Under the pieces are notes generated by a model, which searched no databases, was not told the DNA's origin, and was given only the letters and a program-made list of their open reading frames with translations. A stretch of 64,000 nt of DNA from an uncultured Ramlibacter sp. GTDB lineage: Bacteria; Pseudomonadota; Gammaproteobacteria; Burkholderiales; Burkholderiaceae_C. Made by a program: the position numbers and the translations under genes. The stretch spans positions 1 to 64,000 of the forward strand of contig NZ_CAKZHQ010000026.1 of assembly GCF_936925435.1 (NCBI RefSeq), given 5' to 3'. This document shows, piece by piece, positions 15,937 through 24,726 of this stretch; position 1 is the first letter of the stretch; every line of letters starts with the position of its first letter.

Positions 15937-16555
15937 GCGGCTGCCGGGCCGGCTCAGGGCGGTCCTTGAGCGGACCGTCCGGCTTGCGCTCGCGTGTGCG
16001 CTGCTGGCCGCGGCGGGCATCAGCAGCGCCGACGCCCCGCTGACCGAGATCAGCCAGCTGCGGCTGGAGCGCAGCGAAGAGGGCGTTTTCCTGTCGACCA
16101 ATGTGCGCTTTGAGCTGCCGGCCGTGGTCGAAGACGCCCTGGACAAGGGCATCCCCATGTTTTTCGTGGCCGAGGCCGTGCTGTTTCGCGACCGCTGGTA
16201 CTGGTACGACAGGCAGGTCACCAGCTCGGCGCGCCACATGCGCCTGTCCTACCAGCCGCTGACCCGGCGCTGGCGCCTGGTGGTCTCGCACGCGCCCATC
16301 GGCAACTCGGGTGTGGCGCTGGGCCAGACCTTCGACACCCAGGACGAGGCCATGGCCGCGGTGCAGCGCATCTACCGCTGGCGCATCGGCGAGCCAGCCG
16401 ACCTGGAGGCCGACGCGCGCTACAACGTGGACTTCCGCTTCCGGCTCGACGTGTCGCAACTGCCCAGGCCATTCCAGATCGGTGTGGTCGGCCAGAGCGA
16501 CTGGAACATCACCGCCGCGCGCAACCAGCGGCTGGCGGTCGAAAGCATGCGGTGA
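15869..16555 (+). CDS. DUF4390 domain-containing protein
   Basis: About 228 residues from ATG 15869, with a signal/anchor hydrophobic stretch (VRLALACALLAAAGISSADA) followed by a beta-rich domain with LRLERSEEGVFLSTNVRFELP, DRWYWYDR, MRLSYQPLTRRWRL and NVDFRFRLDVSQLPRPFQI, typical of DUF4390. The start is uncertain: there is no ATG, GTG or TTG in frame between the rsmB stop and the signal sequence, so the start must lie inside rsmB (ATG 15869 or GTG 15893) or use a rare codon. It ends overlapping the kinase gene (GTGA). Likely exported; function unknown, but it sits with NtrYX-like genes. Confidence 0.8.
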   Translation: MPSRTISRVITTGFITHCWTNSRRLPGRLRAVLERTVRLALACALLAAAGISSADAPLTEISQLRLERSEEGVFLSTNVRFELPAVVEDALDKGIPMFFVAEAVLFRDRWYWYDRQVTSSARHMRLSYQPLTRRWRLVVSHAPIGNSGVALGQTFDTQDEAMAAVQRIYRWRIGEPADLEADARYNVDFRFRLDVSQLPRPFQIGVVGQSDWNITAARNQRLAVESMR

Positions 16556-18831
16556 GCACACGCTCCGCCTCCGCCCGGCGGCGTTCGCTGTTGCAGACCT
16601 CGCGCGCCTTCCGCTGGGCCATGGTGGCCGGCGCCTTGCTGATGGTGGGCATCGCCATCGTGCTGCTGTTCCTGCTGACCCAGGCCACCAACAACCGCGA
16701 GCTGTACGAACAGAACTACGGCCGCCTGTTCGTCCTCAACACGGTGGTGGCCGGCCTGCTGCTGCTGACCATCGGCTTTGTTGCGGTGCGGCTGGTGCTG
16801 CGCCTGCGCAGCGGCAAGTTCGGCAGCCGGCTGCTGGTCAAGCTGGCCGCCATCTTTGCCCTGGTGGGCTTTGCGCCGGGCCTGCTGATCTACGTGGTGT
16901 CCTACCAGTTCGTCTCGCGCTCCATCGAGAGCTGGTTCGACGTGAAGGTTGAGGGCGCGCTCGATGCCGGCCTGAGCCTGGGCCGCTCGACCCTGGACGC
17001 GCTGGCCAACGACCTGGCCAGCAAGACCCGTTCGGCCGCGGTGCAGCTGGCCGAATCCTCCGATACACCGGTGCCGGTGGCGCTGGAACGCCTGCGCGAG
17101 CAGTTGGCGGCCAACGATGTCATTCTGTGGAGCAGCTCGGGCCAGCTCATCGCCGCGGCCGGCCAGTCGCGCTTCCTGCTCAATCCGGAGCGGCCAACCG
17201 CGCAGCAGCTGCGCAACGTGCGCGCCCAGCGCCAGCTGGCGGTGATCGAAGGCCTGGACGAGGCCACCCTGGGGACCACCTCCAACGCCCGCGTCAAGGC
17301 GCTCGCCGTGCTGCCCACGCCCACGTTCGGCCTGCTGGCCGAGTCACGCGTGCTGCAGACCACGCAAAGCCTGCCGCCCACACTGGTGGCCAACGCCCTG
17401 GCCGTGCAGGAGGCCAACCGCGAGTACCAGGAGCGCGCGCTGGGGCGCCAGGGTCTGCGCCGCATGTACATCGGCACGCTGACGCTGAGCCTGTTCCTGG
17501 CGGTGTTTGGCGCCATCTTGCTGGCCATCGTGCTGGGCAACCAGCTGGCGCGGCCGCTGCTGCTGCTGGCCGCCGGCGTGCGCGAGGTGGCCGCTGGCGA
17601 CCTGTCGCCCAAGCTGGCCCTGCAGGGCAAGGACGAATTGGGCGGGCTGACCCGCTCCTTCGCCCAGATGACGCAGCAGCTGGCCGATGCCCGCGACGCG
17701 GTGGACAAGAGCATGGGCCAGGTCAGCGCGGCGCGCGCCAACCTGCAGACCATCCTGGACAACCTGACGGCCGGCGTGGTGGTGATGGACGCCAAGGGCC
17801 TGATCCAGTCGACCAACCCCGGCGCCACCCGCATCCTGCGCGTTCCGCTGGCGGCCTACGAGGGTCAGCCGCTGGCCGCGGTGGAGGGCATCGAGGCCTT
17901 CGGCGCCGGCGTGCAGGCGCAGTTCGACGACTACATGAACGAGCGGCGCCAGCACGGACTGGACCACTGGCAGCAATCGTTCGAGCTCAACGCGGGCCCC
18001 AGCGGCGTGCCCGGTGTCTCCCAGGGCAACGCCATCACCGTGGTGGCGCGCGGTGCCGAGCTGCCAGGCGAGGCCAGGCTGCTGGTGTTCGACGACATCT
18101 CCGAGATCGTCTCGGCGCAGCGGGCCCAGGCCTGGGGCGAGGTGGCGCGGCGGCTGGCCCACGAGATCAAGAACCCGCTCACGCCCATCCAGCTGTCGGC
18201 CGAGCGGCTGGAGATGAAGCTGACCGGCAAGCTGGGCGAGCTCGAGCAGGCCCTGCTGAAGAAATCGGTGGCGACCATCGTCGACCAAGTCGACGCGATG
18301 AAGCGCCTGGTCAACGAGTTTCGCGATTACGCACGCCTGCCGGCGGCCGAACTCAAACCCGTGGATCTGAACCAACTGGTCGCCGATGTGCTGCAGCTGT
18401 ACACGCTCGAGGCTAGCGAAAGCCAGGGCAGCGCCCATGTGCCGGTGCAGATGGAGCTGGACCCCGCTTGCCCCAAGGTGCTGGGCGACGCCCAGCAGCT
18501 GCGCCAGGTGATCCACAACCTGCTGCAAAACGCCCAGGACGCCACCGAGGGCGCCGCCGTGCGCGAGGTGACCATTCGCACCCAGTGGACCGAAGCCAGC
18601 CGGCGGGTGCGCCTGGTGGTGCAGGACTCGGGCGCGGGCTTCCCCGAGAACATCCTCAAGCGGGCCTTCGAGCCCTATGTCACCACCAAGGCCAAGGGGA
18701 CGGGCCTGGGCCTTGCCGTGGTCAAGAAGATCGCCGACGAACACAGCGCCCGGGTCGATCTGAAAAACCGGGTTGTGGACGGCGTACAACAGGGCGCCCA
18801 AGTGTCGCTATCATTCGCAGTTGCGGCTTAA
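16552..18831 (+). CDS. NtrY-like membrane sensor histidine kinase
   Basis: 759 residues from GTG 16552, overlapping the preceding stop. Two N-terminal membrane segments (about 25-47 and 65-85) and a third (about 97-118) precede a periplasmic or sensor region, then another membrane segment near residues 310-335, a HAMP linker ([20 protein letters not shown]), a PAS domain ([21 protein letters not shown]), an H-box with His537 ([15 protein letters not shown]) and an ATPase domain ([29 protein letters not shown]). It phosphorylates the response regulator encoded 39 bases downstream. Proteins of this type sense nitrogen or redox state; the signal here is unknown. Confidence 0.92.
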   Translation: MSTRSASARRRSLLQTSRAFRWAMVAGALLMVGIAIVLLFLLTQATNNRELYEQNYGRLFVLNTVVAGLLLLTIGFVAVRLVLRLRSGKFGSRLLVKLAAIFALVGFAPGLLIYVVSYQFVSRSIESWFDVKVEGALDAGLSLGRSTLDALANDLASKTRSAAVQLAESSDTPVPVALERLREQLAANDVILWSSSGQLIAAAGQSRFLLNPERPTAQQLRNVRAQRQLAVIEGLDEATLGTTSNARVKALAVLPTPTFGLLAESRVLQTTQSLPPTLVANALAVQEANREYQERALGRQGLRRMYIGTLTLSLFLAVFGAILLAIVLGNQLARPLLLLAAGVREVAAGDLSPKLALQGKDELGGLTRSFAQMTQQLADARDAVDKSMGQVSAARANLQTILDNLTAGVVVMDAKGLIQSTNPGATRILRVPLAAYEGQPLAAVEGIEAFGAGVQAQFDDYMNERRQHGLDHWQQSFELNAGPSGVPGVSQGNAITVVARGAELPGEARLLVFDDISEIVSAQRAQAWGEVARRLAHEIKNPLTPIQLSAERLEMKLTGKLGELEQALLKKSVATIVDQVDAMKRLVNEFRDYARLPAAELKPVDLNQLVADVLQLYTLEASESQGSAHVPVQMELDPACPKVLGDAQQLRQVIHNLLQNAQDATEGAAVREVTIRTQWTEASRRVRLVVQDSGAGFPENILKRAFEPYVTTKAKGTGLGLAVVKKIADEHSARVDLKNRVVDGVQQGAQVSLSFAVAA

Positions 18832-18870
18832 CAACAGGGCCCCATCCAGCCGCGGGGGACAGTTTTCACT

Positions 18871-19566
18871 ATGGCAAACATTCTGGTCGTCGACGACGAA
18901 CTGGGCATCCGGGACCTGCTCTCGGAAATCCTCAACGACGAGGGACACAACGTCGAGCTTGCGGAGAACGCGGCGCAAGCCCGGGCCGCGCGACTGCGCA
19001 TCCGGCCCGACCTGGTGCTGCTGGACATCTGGATGCCCGACACCGACGGCGTCACCCTGCTCAAGGAGTGGTCCACCACGGGGCTGCTGAGCATGCCGGT
19101 GATCATGATGAGCGGCCACGCCACCATCGAGACCGCGGTAGAGGCCACCAAGATCGGCGCCCACTCCTTTCTGGAAAAGCCCATCACCTTGCAGAAGCTC
19201 CTCAAGGCCGTGGAGACCGGGCTGGCGCGCAACGCGCCTGCTGCCCCGCGCAAGAGCGGCGTTGCCGGTCCTGTCGCCGCGGCGCTGGCGAGCGACCTGA
19301 CAGTGGAGTCGGCGATGACCGGCGGCCAGAACCTGCCGCCGGTGGTGGAACTGGGCCCGCAGGCGCGCCAGCTGTTCGAGCTGGACAAACCGTTGCGCGA
19401 CGCGCGTGACGAATTCGAGAAGAGCTACTTCGAATTCCACCTGGCCAAGGAAGGCGGCTCGATGACGCGCGTGGCCGAGAAGACCGGTCTGGAGCGCACC
19501 CACCTGTACCGCAAGCTCAAGCAACTGGGCGTGGACCTGTCCCGCGGAAAGCGGGCCGCCGCCTGA
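18871..19566 (+). CDS. NtrX-like response regulator lacking the AAA+ domain
   Basis: 231 residues. An N-terminal receiver domain has the phosphoacceptor Asp52 (LVLLDIWMPDTDG), conserved Thr/Ser and Lys (MMSGHATIET; EKPIT). The C-terminus ends in a Fis-type helix-turn-helix (MTRVAEKTGLERTHLYRKLKQLG). Between them are only about 60 linker residues, whereas classical NtrX/NtrC have a roughly 240-residue sigma-54-activating AAA+ ATPase here; no GAFTGA motif is present. It should bind DNA in response to the adjacent kinase but probably not activate sigma-54 promoters. The promoter of the tRNA-Phe gene overlaps its end. Confidence 0.9.
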   Translation: MANILVVDDELGIRDLLSEILNDEGHNVELAENAAQARAARLRIRPDLVLLDIWMPDTDGVTLLKEWSTTGLLSMPVIMMSGHATIETAVEATKIGAHSFLEKPITLQKLLKAVETGLARNAPAAPRKSGVAGPVAAALASDLTVESAMTGGQNLPPVVELGPQARQLFELDKPLRDARDEFEKSYFEFHLAKEGGSMTRVAEKTGLERTHLYRKLKQLGVDLSRGKRAAA

Positions 19567-19568
19567 TA

Positions 19569-19574
19569 TATAAT
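19569..19574 (+). promoter_or_regulatory. Consensus -10 box (TATAAT) upstream of tRNA-Phe
   Basis: A perfect TATAAT begins 3 bases after the stop codon of the upstream regulator and is followed by a GC-containing discriminator; the mature tRNA starts 12 bases later. No good -35 box could be assigned, since the region 17 bases upstream is coding sequence. Confidence 0.6.
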
Positions 19575-19585
19575 TGCAGGCTCAC

Positions 19586-19661
19586 GGCCCGGTAGCTCAG
19601 TTGGTAGAGCAGCGGATTGAAAATCCGCGTGTCGATGGTTCGATTCCGTCCCAGGCCACCA
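19586..19661 (+). tRNA. trnF: tRNA-Phe (anticodon GAA), one acceptor-stem mismatch
   Basis: A 76-base cloverleaf with encoded CCA. The anticodon stem GCGGA/TCCGC encloses TTGAAAA (anticodon GAA). D-arm AGCTCAGTTGGTAGAGC and T-loop TTCGATT are standard. The acceptor stem is GGCCCGG against CCAGGCC, which leaves C5 (19590) opposite A68 (19653); a T at position 5 would pair. The rest folds normally, so the gene is probably functional or the base is a sequencing or mutation difference. Confidence 0.93.
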
Positions 19662-19672
19662 GAATCTGGAAG

Positions 19673-19694
19673 AAGCCCACTCGGTGGGCTTTTT
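19673..19694 (+). terminator. Terminator after tRNA-Phe
   Basis: AAGCCCAC and GTGGGCTT form a perfect 8-bp stem around TCG, followed by TTTC. It lies between the two tRNA genes, so tRNA-Gly may rely on read-through or its own promoter. Confidence 0.75.
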
Positions 19695-19705
19695 CTTTGA
19701 ATCAC

Positions 19706-19781
19706 GCGGGAATAGCTCAGTTGGTAGAGCGCAACCTTGCCAAGGTTGAGGTCGAGAGTTCGAGACTCTTTTCCCGCTCCA
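19706..19781 (+). tRNA. trnG: tRNA-Gly (anticodon GCC)
   Basis: A 76-base cloverleaf with encoded CCA. Acceptor GCGGGAA pairs with TTCCCGC, the anticodon stem CAACC/GGTTG encloses TTGCCAA (anticodon GCC), and the T-arm contains GTTCGAGAC. It is followed by a strong terminator. Confidence 0.96.
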
Positions 19782-19793
19782 TGTTCTTGTATG

Positions 19794-19830
19794 ACGCCCC
19801 AGCGCCCTTTTCGGGTTCTGGGGCGTTTCT
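19794..19830 (+). terminator. Terminator after tRNA-Gly
   Basis: ACGCCCCAG (19794-19802) pairs with CTGGGGCGT (19818-19826), with an additional inner GCCC/GGG stem, followed by TTCT. The long GC-rich stem directly after the tRNA supports termination. Confidence 0.8.
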
Positions 19831-20198
19831 ACAATTCGGGCGGCTTTTCGACCAAAAGCGTTGACCTGGGCTCCGCCTCTTCCGAGCGCAGATAGTTTCC
19901 TTTACGGTGTTGCGAGTCAGGCCTGTACGTGGGTCAGGTCTGGTTGTCCTCGGGCTGGGCAGGTACCTGACGGGCATGCTTCACCGCGGCCATTGCGGCC
20001 ACGGTCAGCGGCATTTCCCAGTTCGTCGGAATCATCTCCCGGACGGTTCTGAATCTGGCGCGTATGGGACGTAGGTCCAATGTGCGCCCGGCGCCGACGA
20101 GCGAGCATAGACCCCCTGGTTGCGGAGAACACTGTCATTCGCCGTGCGAGTGACCGCGTTGTCTCGGCAAGCCTGTTTTCCAACCCAAGGAGGTGACC
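19831..20198. other. Non-coding gap upstream of the DUF2092 gene
   Basis: 368 bases without a convincing gene. It holds a perfect 10-base palindrome CAGGTACCTG (19960-19969) whose right half also pairs with GTCAGGT at 19933-19939 (arm ACCTGAC at 19965-19971), and a GGAC-gtag-GTCC palindrome further on. These might be operators for the downstream pair of genes, but no regulator or clear promoter could be assigned. Confidence 0.5.
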
Positions 20199-20990
20199 AT
20201 GCTACGAAAGACCCTGGTGCTCGGCTTGCTGGCGATCTCGCTGGCAGCGCCGGGTACGCACGCGCAAACGCCGCCGGCGGCCAAGCCCGCGGCCGCCGCC
20301 AGCGCCGCGCCGGCCGCAAACGCCGTCGATCCCGCGGCCGTTCAGGCCCTGAAGGACATGGGGGCGTTCCTGCAGTCGCAAAAGCGCTTCCACGTGGAAA
20401 CCCGGGTGAGCGGCGAGCGCGTTCTTGCCGACGGGCAGAAACTGCAGCGTACAGCGATGGCCACGATGGACGTCGATCGTCCAGACAAGATTCGCGCCGT
20501 GATGCGCACGGCCACCACCGAGCGCGAAATCATCTACGACGGCAAGACCATCACGCTCTACACACCGGTGCAGAAATACTATTCGACGCTGGCGGTCACC
20601 GCGACGCTGGGCGACCTGATCAACAAGCTGCAGGAGGAATACGCCGTCGAGATGCCGCTGGCGGACGTGTTTCTGTTCGGCACCCCGGCCGCTCCGCTCG
20701 ACAAGCTGGAGTCGGCCATGATCGCCGGGCAGGATTTCATCGAGGGCGAACTCTGCGATCACTACGCCTACCGACAGGGCAAGCTCGACTGGCAGATCTG
20801 GATCAGCGCGGCCGCTGGCAAGCCGTTGCCGCGCAAGATCGTGATCACCAATCGCGCTGATGAAGCGCGGCCGCAGTCGGTCTCGCTGATCGATTGGAAC
20901 CTGAAGCCGGCCGCGAACGCTGCTGCATTCAAGTTCACGCCGCCCAAGGGCGCGACCAAGGTCGAAGTCGTCCCACGCAAGACCAAGTAA
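20199..20990 (+). CDS. DUF2092 domain-containing periplasmic protein
   Basis: 263 residues from ATG 20199, chosen over GTG 20193 because AAGGAGG lies at 20187-20193. A Sec signal peptide (about 1-24, ending THAQT) is followed by an Ala/Pro-rich linker and then a domain with FLQSQKRFHVETRVSGERV, DRPDKIRAVMR, IIYDGKTITLYTPVQKYYS and DFIEGELCDHYAYRQG, characteristic of DUF2092 proteins, which resemble outer-membrane-lipoprotein carriers in fold. Probably periplasmic; exact role unknown. An Asn/Gly-rich secreted protein follows 11 bases later in the same operon. Confidence 0.8.
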   Translation: MLRKTLVLGLLAISLAAPGTHAQTPPAAKPAAAASAAPAANAVDPAAVQALKDMGAFLQSQKRFHVETRVSGERVLADGQKLQRTAMATMDVDRPDKIRAVMRTATTEREIIYDGKTITLYTPVQKYYSTLAVTATLGDLINKLQEEYAVEMPLADVFLFGTPAAPLDKLESAMIAGQDFIEGELCDHYAYRQGKLDWQIWISAAAGKPLPRKIVITNRADEARPQSVSLIDWNLKPAANAAAFKFTPPKGATKVEVVPRKTK

Positions 20991-21001
20991 GGAGCACCAT
21001 C

Positions 21002-21490
21002 ATGAAGAGATCATTCGGCAGTCTTGCTGCGACCGTGGTGACCGTCCTCGGGCTCGCATGCCTTGTCATGGCCCCTGATGCCAACGCCGCCGGCGAAAGA
21101 CGGGGCGGCGGCGGCGGCGGTGGTGGTGGTGGTGGTGGTGGCGGCAACGCGCGCGCTGGACAGGCGCAGGTGAACAACACCAAGGCCGACGCGCGCACCA
21201 ACAACGTCCGCAGCACCAGCGTCAACAACGTGAACAACAACAACGTGAACGTGAACAGAAACGTCAACGTGAACGCCAACAACCACAACAACGGCTGGGA
21301 CAACGACTATCACCCGGTGGCCGGCGCCGCCGTGATCGCCGGCACGGCCGCCCTCATCGGCTCGATGGTGCGCACGCCGCCGGCGGGCTGTGCTCCTGTG
21401 AACTACTCCGGCATCGTGTACCAGCAGTGCGGTGGCACCTGGTATGCGCCGCAGGGGTCGCAGTTCGTGGTGGTCGCGCCGCCGTACTGA
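21002..21490 (+). CDS. Secreted Gly/Asn-rich low-complexity protein
   Basis: 162 residues with a signal peptide (about 1-29, ending ANAAG) and good Shine-Dalgarno (AAGGAG 20989-20994). It then has a run of 14 glycines, an Asn/Val-rich segment (VNNVNNNNVNVNRNVNVN), a short hydrophobic stretch (VAGAAVIAGTAALIGSMV) and a C-terminal part with two cysteines (CAPVNYSGIVYQQC) and a GGTWY motif. No catalytic domain is recognisable. Such proteins are often exported with DUF2092 partners; the low-complexity part is probably disordered. A terminator follows. Confidence 0.75.
   Translation: MKRSFGSLAATVVTVLGLACLVMAPDANAAGERRGGGGGGGGGGGGGGNARAGQAQVNNTKADARTNNVRSTSVNNVNNNNVNVNRNVNVNANNHNNGWDNDYHPVAGAAVIAGTAALIGSMVRTPPAGCAPVNYSGIVYQQCGGTWYAPQGSQFVVVAPPY
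21102..21144 (+). repeat. Trinucleotide repeat coding poly-glycine
   Basis: About 14 tandem GGC/GGT codons encode a glycine run in the Gly/Asn-rich protein. The stretch of identical GGT units in the middle could change length by slippage. Confidence 0.85.
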
Positions 21491-21547
21491 CCTTTGCGCG
21501 AGATAGAGGCCCCATGCCTCAGTGACCCTGATGCCTCTGGTCTTTTA

Positions 21548-21592
21548 GCGCCTCCGCAGTCTTCATGGCTCCGGAGGCGCTCATGCTTTTTC
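21548..21592 (+). terminator. Terminator of the DUF2092 operon
   Basis: GCGCCTCCG (21548-21556) pairs with CGGAGGCGC (21572-21580); TCATGC and then TTTTT follow. It lies 58 bases after the stop of the Gly/Asn-rich gene. On the minus strand no T-run follows, so it serves the plus-strand operon. Confidence 0.75.
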
Positions 21593-21702
21593 GTGGCGGC
21601 GGAACGTTCATCGCTTTGACTCCCATGGACGGCACGGTCGCCCCAGACCAGATCAGGCAGCCCCAGCGCATCTTATGCAACAAGTCGCCAGAAAATGGCG
21701 CG

Positions 21703-24018
21703 TCATTGGCATGTGAAGTTCCCCAGCGTCGCACCTGACGCGAAATCGGCCGGCAGTTCGACGCTCGCACGGCATGAGCGCTCGCCTATCGTCACCTGCA
21801 AGGCATTGGGCTTGCCGCGGGCCAGGCCGCTCACATACACCCGGCCGCGCCGCGCCACCGGAAAGTCCTCCTGGGCCTCGCCAATGCGTACCGTCGCGCC
21901 GGCCGGCACGGGCTGGCCGCTGGCCTCCATCAGCGTGAGTGTGGCCGAGAGCCTGCGCGCGACGCCCATGTCCACCAACACGCCCATCCGGCTGGCGATC
22001 TTGACCGACTTGCTGCTGGCGCCGAACGAGCCTTCCAGTGGAATGTCCTCAGCCTGGAAAGAAATGGCGCTGGGAAGGAACCCGGACAGCCGCGGGATGA
22101 CGGCCACGCCCTGGTTGTCGGTCGCGCCGACCGGCTGGCCATTGCTGTAGACCCGCACGTCCGGAAAGTCCGCCACCTTGACGATCGCGAAGCCCTGGTC
22201 GAGGTAGCGCGACAGCCGCCATTCGCCGCTGGCCGCTGCCACGCCGCCGCGCACAAAGGCCCGAGTGGCCTGGGTTCCGAAGGATTCTGAAGCCTCGACG
22301 CCGAACTGGCCGAAGCCGGTCTGCAGGAAGGCGCCGAGCTCCACTCGCCGCGCCTCGGTCTGTTCGCCGGCCAGCACGCGGTAGCCGAAGCTGTCGGTCT
22401 CCAGCAGGTTGCGGCTGACTTCCAGCAGCACGTCGGGTTTGGCCGCGTCGCTGCGCCGCTCGACGGAGGCTGTGGCGAAGTCGCGGTCGCCCAAGGGCAG
22501 CGCCAGTGTGAGGGAAAACACCTTGTTCGCCGTCTGCGTGCCCCAGAACTTCGAGACATTCGCGCTGAGCGTGGACGAGCGCCATAGCGAGATGGTCCAG
22601 CCAAGGCTTGCGGAATTGAACTCGCCAGTCGTGTCTGTGCTGCGCAGCCACAGCGCGTTGAGCCATTGCCGCTCACCGACCCGCATGGAGCCCGAGAACT
22701 GGCGCACGGACAGGGTGCGGATCTGGCCGGGCTCGTAGGCGATGTCCACGTAATCGGGGCTGCGCTGCTCCGCCGCGGCACCCAGGCTCCAGTTGCGCTC
22801 GGTGCGCTGGAAGAACAGCTTGGCGAGCGCGCCGCTGCCCAGCCCGCTGCTGGCGGCCGCCGCCACGCCCACCAGGCCCAGCACGGGCACCGTGGCCTGG
22901 ACCACACCGCCCAGATTGGCGCGGTCGGCCATGCCCTCGGCCCGCCCCTCGATGGTCAGGCGATCGGTCACGCCATAGCGGTGGGTGGCGACGGCGGCCC
23001 AGTCGCGGTAGACATTGCTCTGGATGGCGTAGTCGTGTCGCAGCAGGCCGACCTCGTAGGAGAAATCATGCAGGCCTTGCCGCAGCATCGAGTCGTAGCG
23101 CACATAGGGCACGATCGCGGTCGATTCCTGGCCGAACACGTCGCGCACCACCACCCGCACATTGCCGGCGCCCACGGGCACGGGCAGGTTGGACACCGAG
23201 AACGCACCGGGCTTGACCGGTGCCGAATAGGCCTTGGCGTTGCCGATGTAGACGTCGACCGTCGAAGGCACGGCGGCCGTGCCGGACACGTCCGCCGTGG
23301 GGTAGGTGATCAGCAGTGGCGTCGTGCCGAAATTGCGCTGGTACTGCAGGCCGCCGATGCGCATCGACGCGCCATAGCTGCCAGAGCGCGTGATGGTGTC
23401 ACCCACCACCGTGCTGGTGACGCTGCGCGGGTCGTCACGCCGGAACGTGGTGTCCAGCCGGATGGTGCTCCGGCCGTTGTCGCCGCTGAAGAAGCTGGAG
23501 GTGAACAGGCCCAGGCGCGAGAACGCCCCGAGCTCCCAGTTGGCGCCCAGCGTCGACAGCCCTGCGCTGCGGTCCCAGCGCAGGTCGTAGTTGAGAAAGC
23601 CGCCCGGTGCATAGCTCACCGGGACGCTGTCTTCCACCGACAGCGACGCGTTGGTGCCGCCTAGCATCTCCAGCGGAAAGTCCAGGGCCAGGGTCAGCGC
23701 CGCGGCATCCAGCTTGTAGGGCAGGCTCAGGCTCTCGGCGCAGAACCAGCGCGCGCCGGAAAAATCCTGCAAGGCCAGCTGGCCCGGGGTAATGCCCCAC
23801 TGCGCGACATCGGTCTCAGCGATGTACAGCGGGCCGGCGGGGCCCAGGAAGCGCACGGCAGCCACCTCGCGCTCCTGGCCATTGACGACGGGCTGGACCA
23901 AGAGCGCTGCCGCCGCGGAGGCTTGCGCTGCGCCGGCCTGGCATTGTGGGGTCTGCGCATGCGCGGCCAGCAACGGAGCGGCGAGGGCCGCCGCCGTCAA
24001 CGCAGCCGGGTGTCGCAC
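21703..24018 (-). CDS. Fimbrial outer-membrane usher protein
   Basis: 771 residues with a signal peptide (about 1-21). The N-terminal part (VAAVRFLGPAGPLYIAETDVAQWGI) resembles the subunit-chaperone binding domain, the middle is a long beta-barrel with NYDLRWDRS, GLQYQRNFGT and a plug-like section, and the C-terminus has small domains ending in cysteine. It belongs to the usher family that secretes and assembles chaperone-bound pilins across the outer membrane, in the subfamily associated with spore coat U (Csu-type) subunits. It is the last gene of the minus-strand operon; no tip adhesin follows. Confidence 0.88.
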   Translation of the reverse strand: MRHPAALTAAALAAPLLAAHAQTPQCQAGAAQASAAAALLVQPVVNGQEREVAAVRFLGPAGPLYIAETDVAQWGITPGQLALQDFSGARWFCAESLSLPYKLDAAALTLALDFPLEMLGGTNASLSVEDSVPVSYAPGGFLNYDLRWDRSAGLSTLGANWELGAFSRLGLFTSSFFSGDNGRSTIRLDTTFRRDDPRSVTSTVVGDTITRSGSYGASMRIGGLQYQRNFGTTPLLITYPTADVSGTAAVPSTVDVYIGNAKAYSAPVKPGAFSVSNLPVPVGAGNVRVVVRDVFGQESTAIVPYVRYDSMLRQGLHDFSYEVGLLRHDYAIQSNVYRDWAAVATHRYGVTDRLTIEGRAEGMADRANLGGVVQATVPVLGLVGVAAAASSGLGSGALAKLFFQRTERNWSLGAAAEQRSPDYVDIAYEPGQIRTLSVRQFSGSMRVGERQWLNALWLRSTDTTGEFNSASLGWTISLWRSSTLSANVSKFWGTQTANKVFSLTLALPLGDRDFATASVERRSDAAKPDVLLEVSRNLLETDSFGYRVLAGEQTEARRVELGAFLQTGFGQFGVEASESFGTQATRAFVRGGVAAASGEWRLSRYLDQGFAIVKVADFPDVRVYSNGQPVGATDNQGVAVIPRLSGFLPSAISFQAEDIPLEGSFGASSKSVKIASRMGVLVDMGVARRLSATLTLMEASGQPVPAGATVRIGEAQEDFPVARRGRVYVSGLARGKPNALQVTIGERSCRASVELPADFASGATLGNFTCQ

Positions 24019-24024
24019 ACGGCT

Positions 24025-24720
24025 TCAGCGTTTGACGTCGGTCGTGAAGGTGCCGCGGTCGGTGGTGACTTGCATCTTCAGTGGCCCGTCAGCCTGCATC
24101 TTCAGCGGCCAGCTCCTCGTCAGCGTGTTGCCCGCCAGCACATAGGCCGCCGACGGCACCTTGAGCAGTTCGCCGGCCTTGGGGGAAGTCACTGTCCATT
24201 CGCGCAGCTTGAGGTTGGCCTTGCCGGTGTTGCGGATCTGGACCTGGAGTTCGTCCTTCACCAGCAACACCGACAGCGCGGCCTCGCCCTTGAGGACGGG
24301 GCCGGCCGCCGGCGCGACGAAGACCGGGATCGCCATCGACACGATGGTCTTGAGCGAGTTGGCCTTGATCTCCTGCGCAGCGGGCACTTCGTCGATGAAG
24401 ATGCGGTAGGCGTGCTCGGCGCCGTCCTGCCGCCGGTTGAGCTGGACGCGCACCACCTGCGACGCGCCCTTTTCCAGGCGGAAGGTCGCCGGCGCGAGCA
24501 GCAGTTCGTCGGTCTGCGTGTAGGTGTCGTCGTAGTTGGCCTGCGTCCAGCGGACCGCCCGCGCCTCGAAGGTCTTGGCCTCGTCGGTGTTGGTGACGCT
24601 CAACGAACTGGCGCGGTTGGGGCCCAGCTCAACGCGCAGCGGCACGATGGCGAAACCGCCCGCCTGCGCGGCGCAGCAAATCAGCAGGGACAGCCAGAGA
24701 AAAACGGTGCGCAGCATCAA
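24025..24720 (-). CDS. Fimbrial periplasmic chaperone (PapD/CsuC-like)
   Basis: 231 residues with a signal peptide (about 1-22, ending AQAGG). The domain FAIVPLRVELGPNRASSLSVTN begins an immunoglobulin-like fold, and FRLEKGASQVVRVQLNRRQDGAEHAYRIFIDE matches the conserved chaperone segment containing the G1/F1 strands used in donor-strand complementation. A second Ig-like domain follows. It holds pilin subunits in the periplasm and delivers them to the usher encoded six bases downstream. Confidence 0.9.
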   Translation of the reverse strand: MMLRTVFLWLSLLICCAAQAGGFAIVPLRVELGPNRASSLSVTNTDEAKTFEARAVRWTQANYDDTYTQTDELLLAPATFRLEKGASQVVRVQLNRRQDGAEHAYRIFIDEVPAAQEIKANSLKTIVSMAIPVFVAPAAGPVLKGEAALSVLLVKDELQVQIRNTGKANLKLREWTVTSPKAGELLKVPSAAYVLAGNTLTRSWPLKMQADGPLKMQVTTDRGTFTTDVKR

Positions 24721-24726
24721 GGCTCC

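Noticed and set aside
15536..16555. Long frame starting inside rsmB and ending with the DUF4390 protein
   Set aside because: Only its 3' two thirds match DUF4390; the 5' part is an out-of-frame reading of rsmB, so the annotated start was moved downstream.
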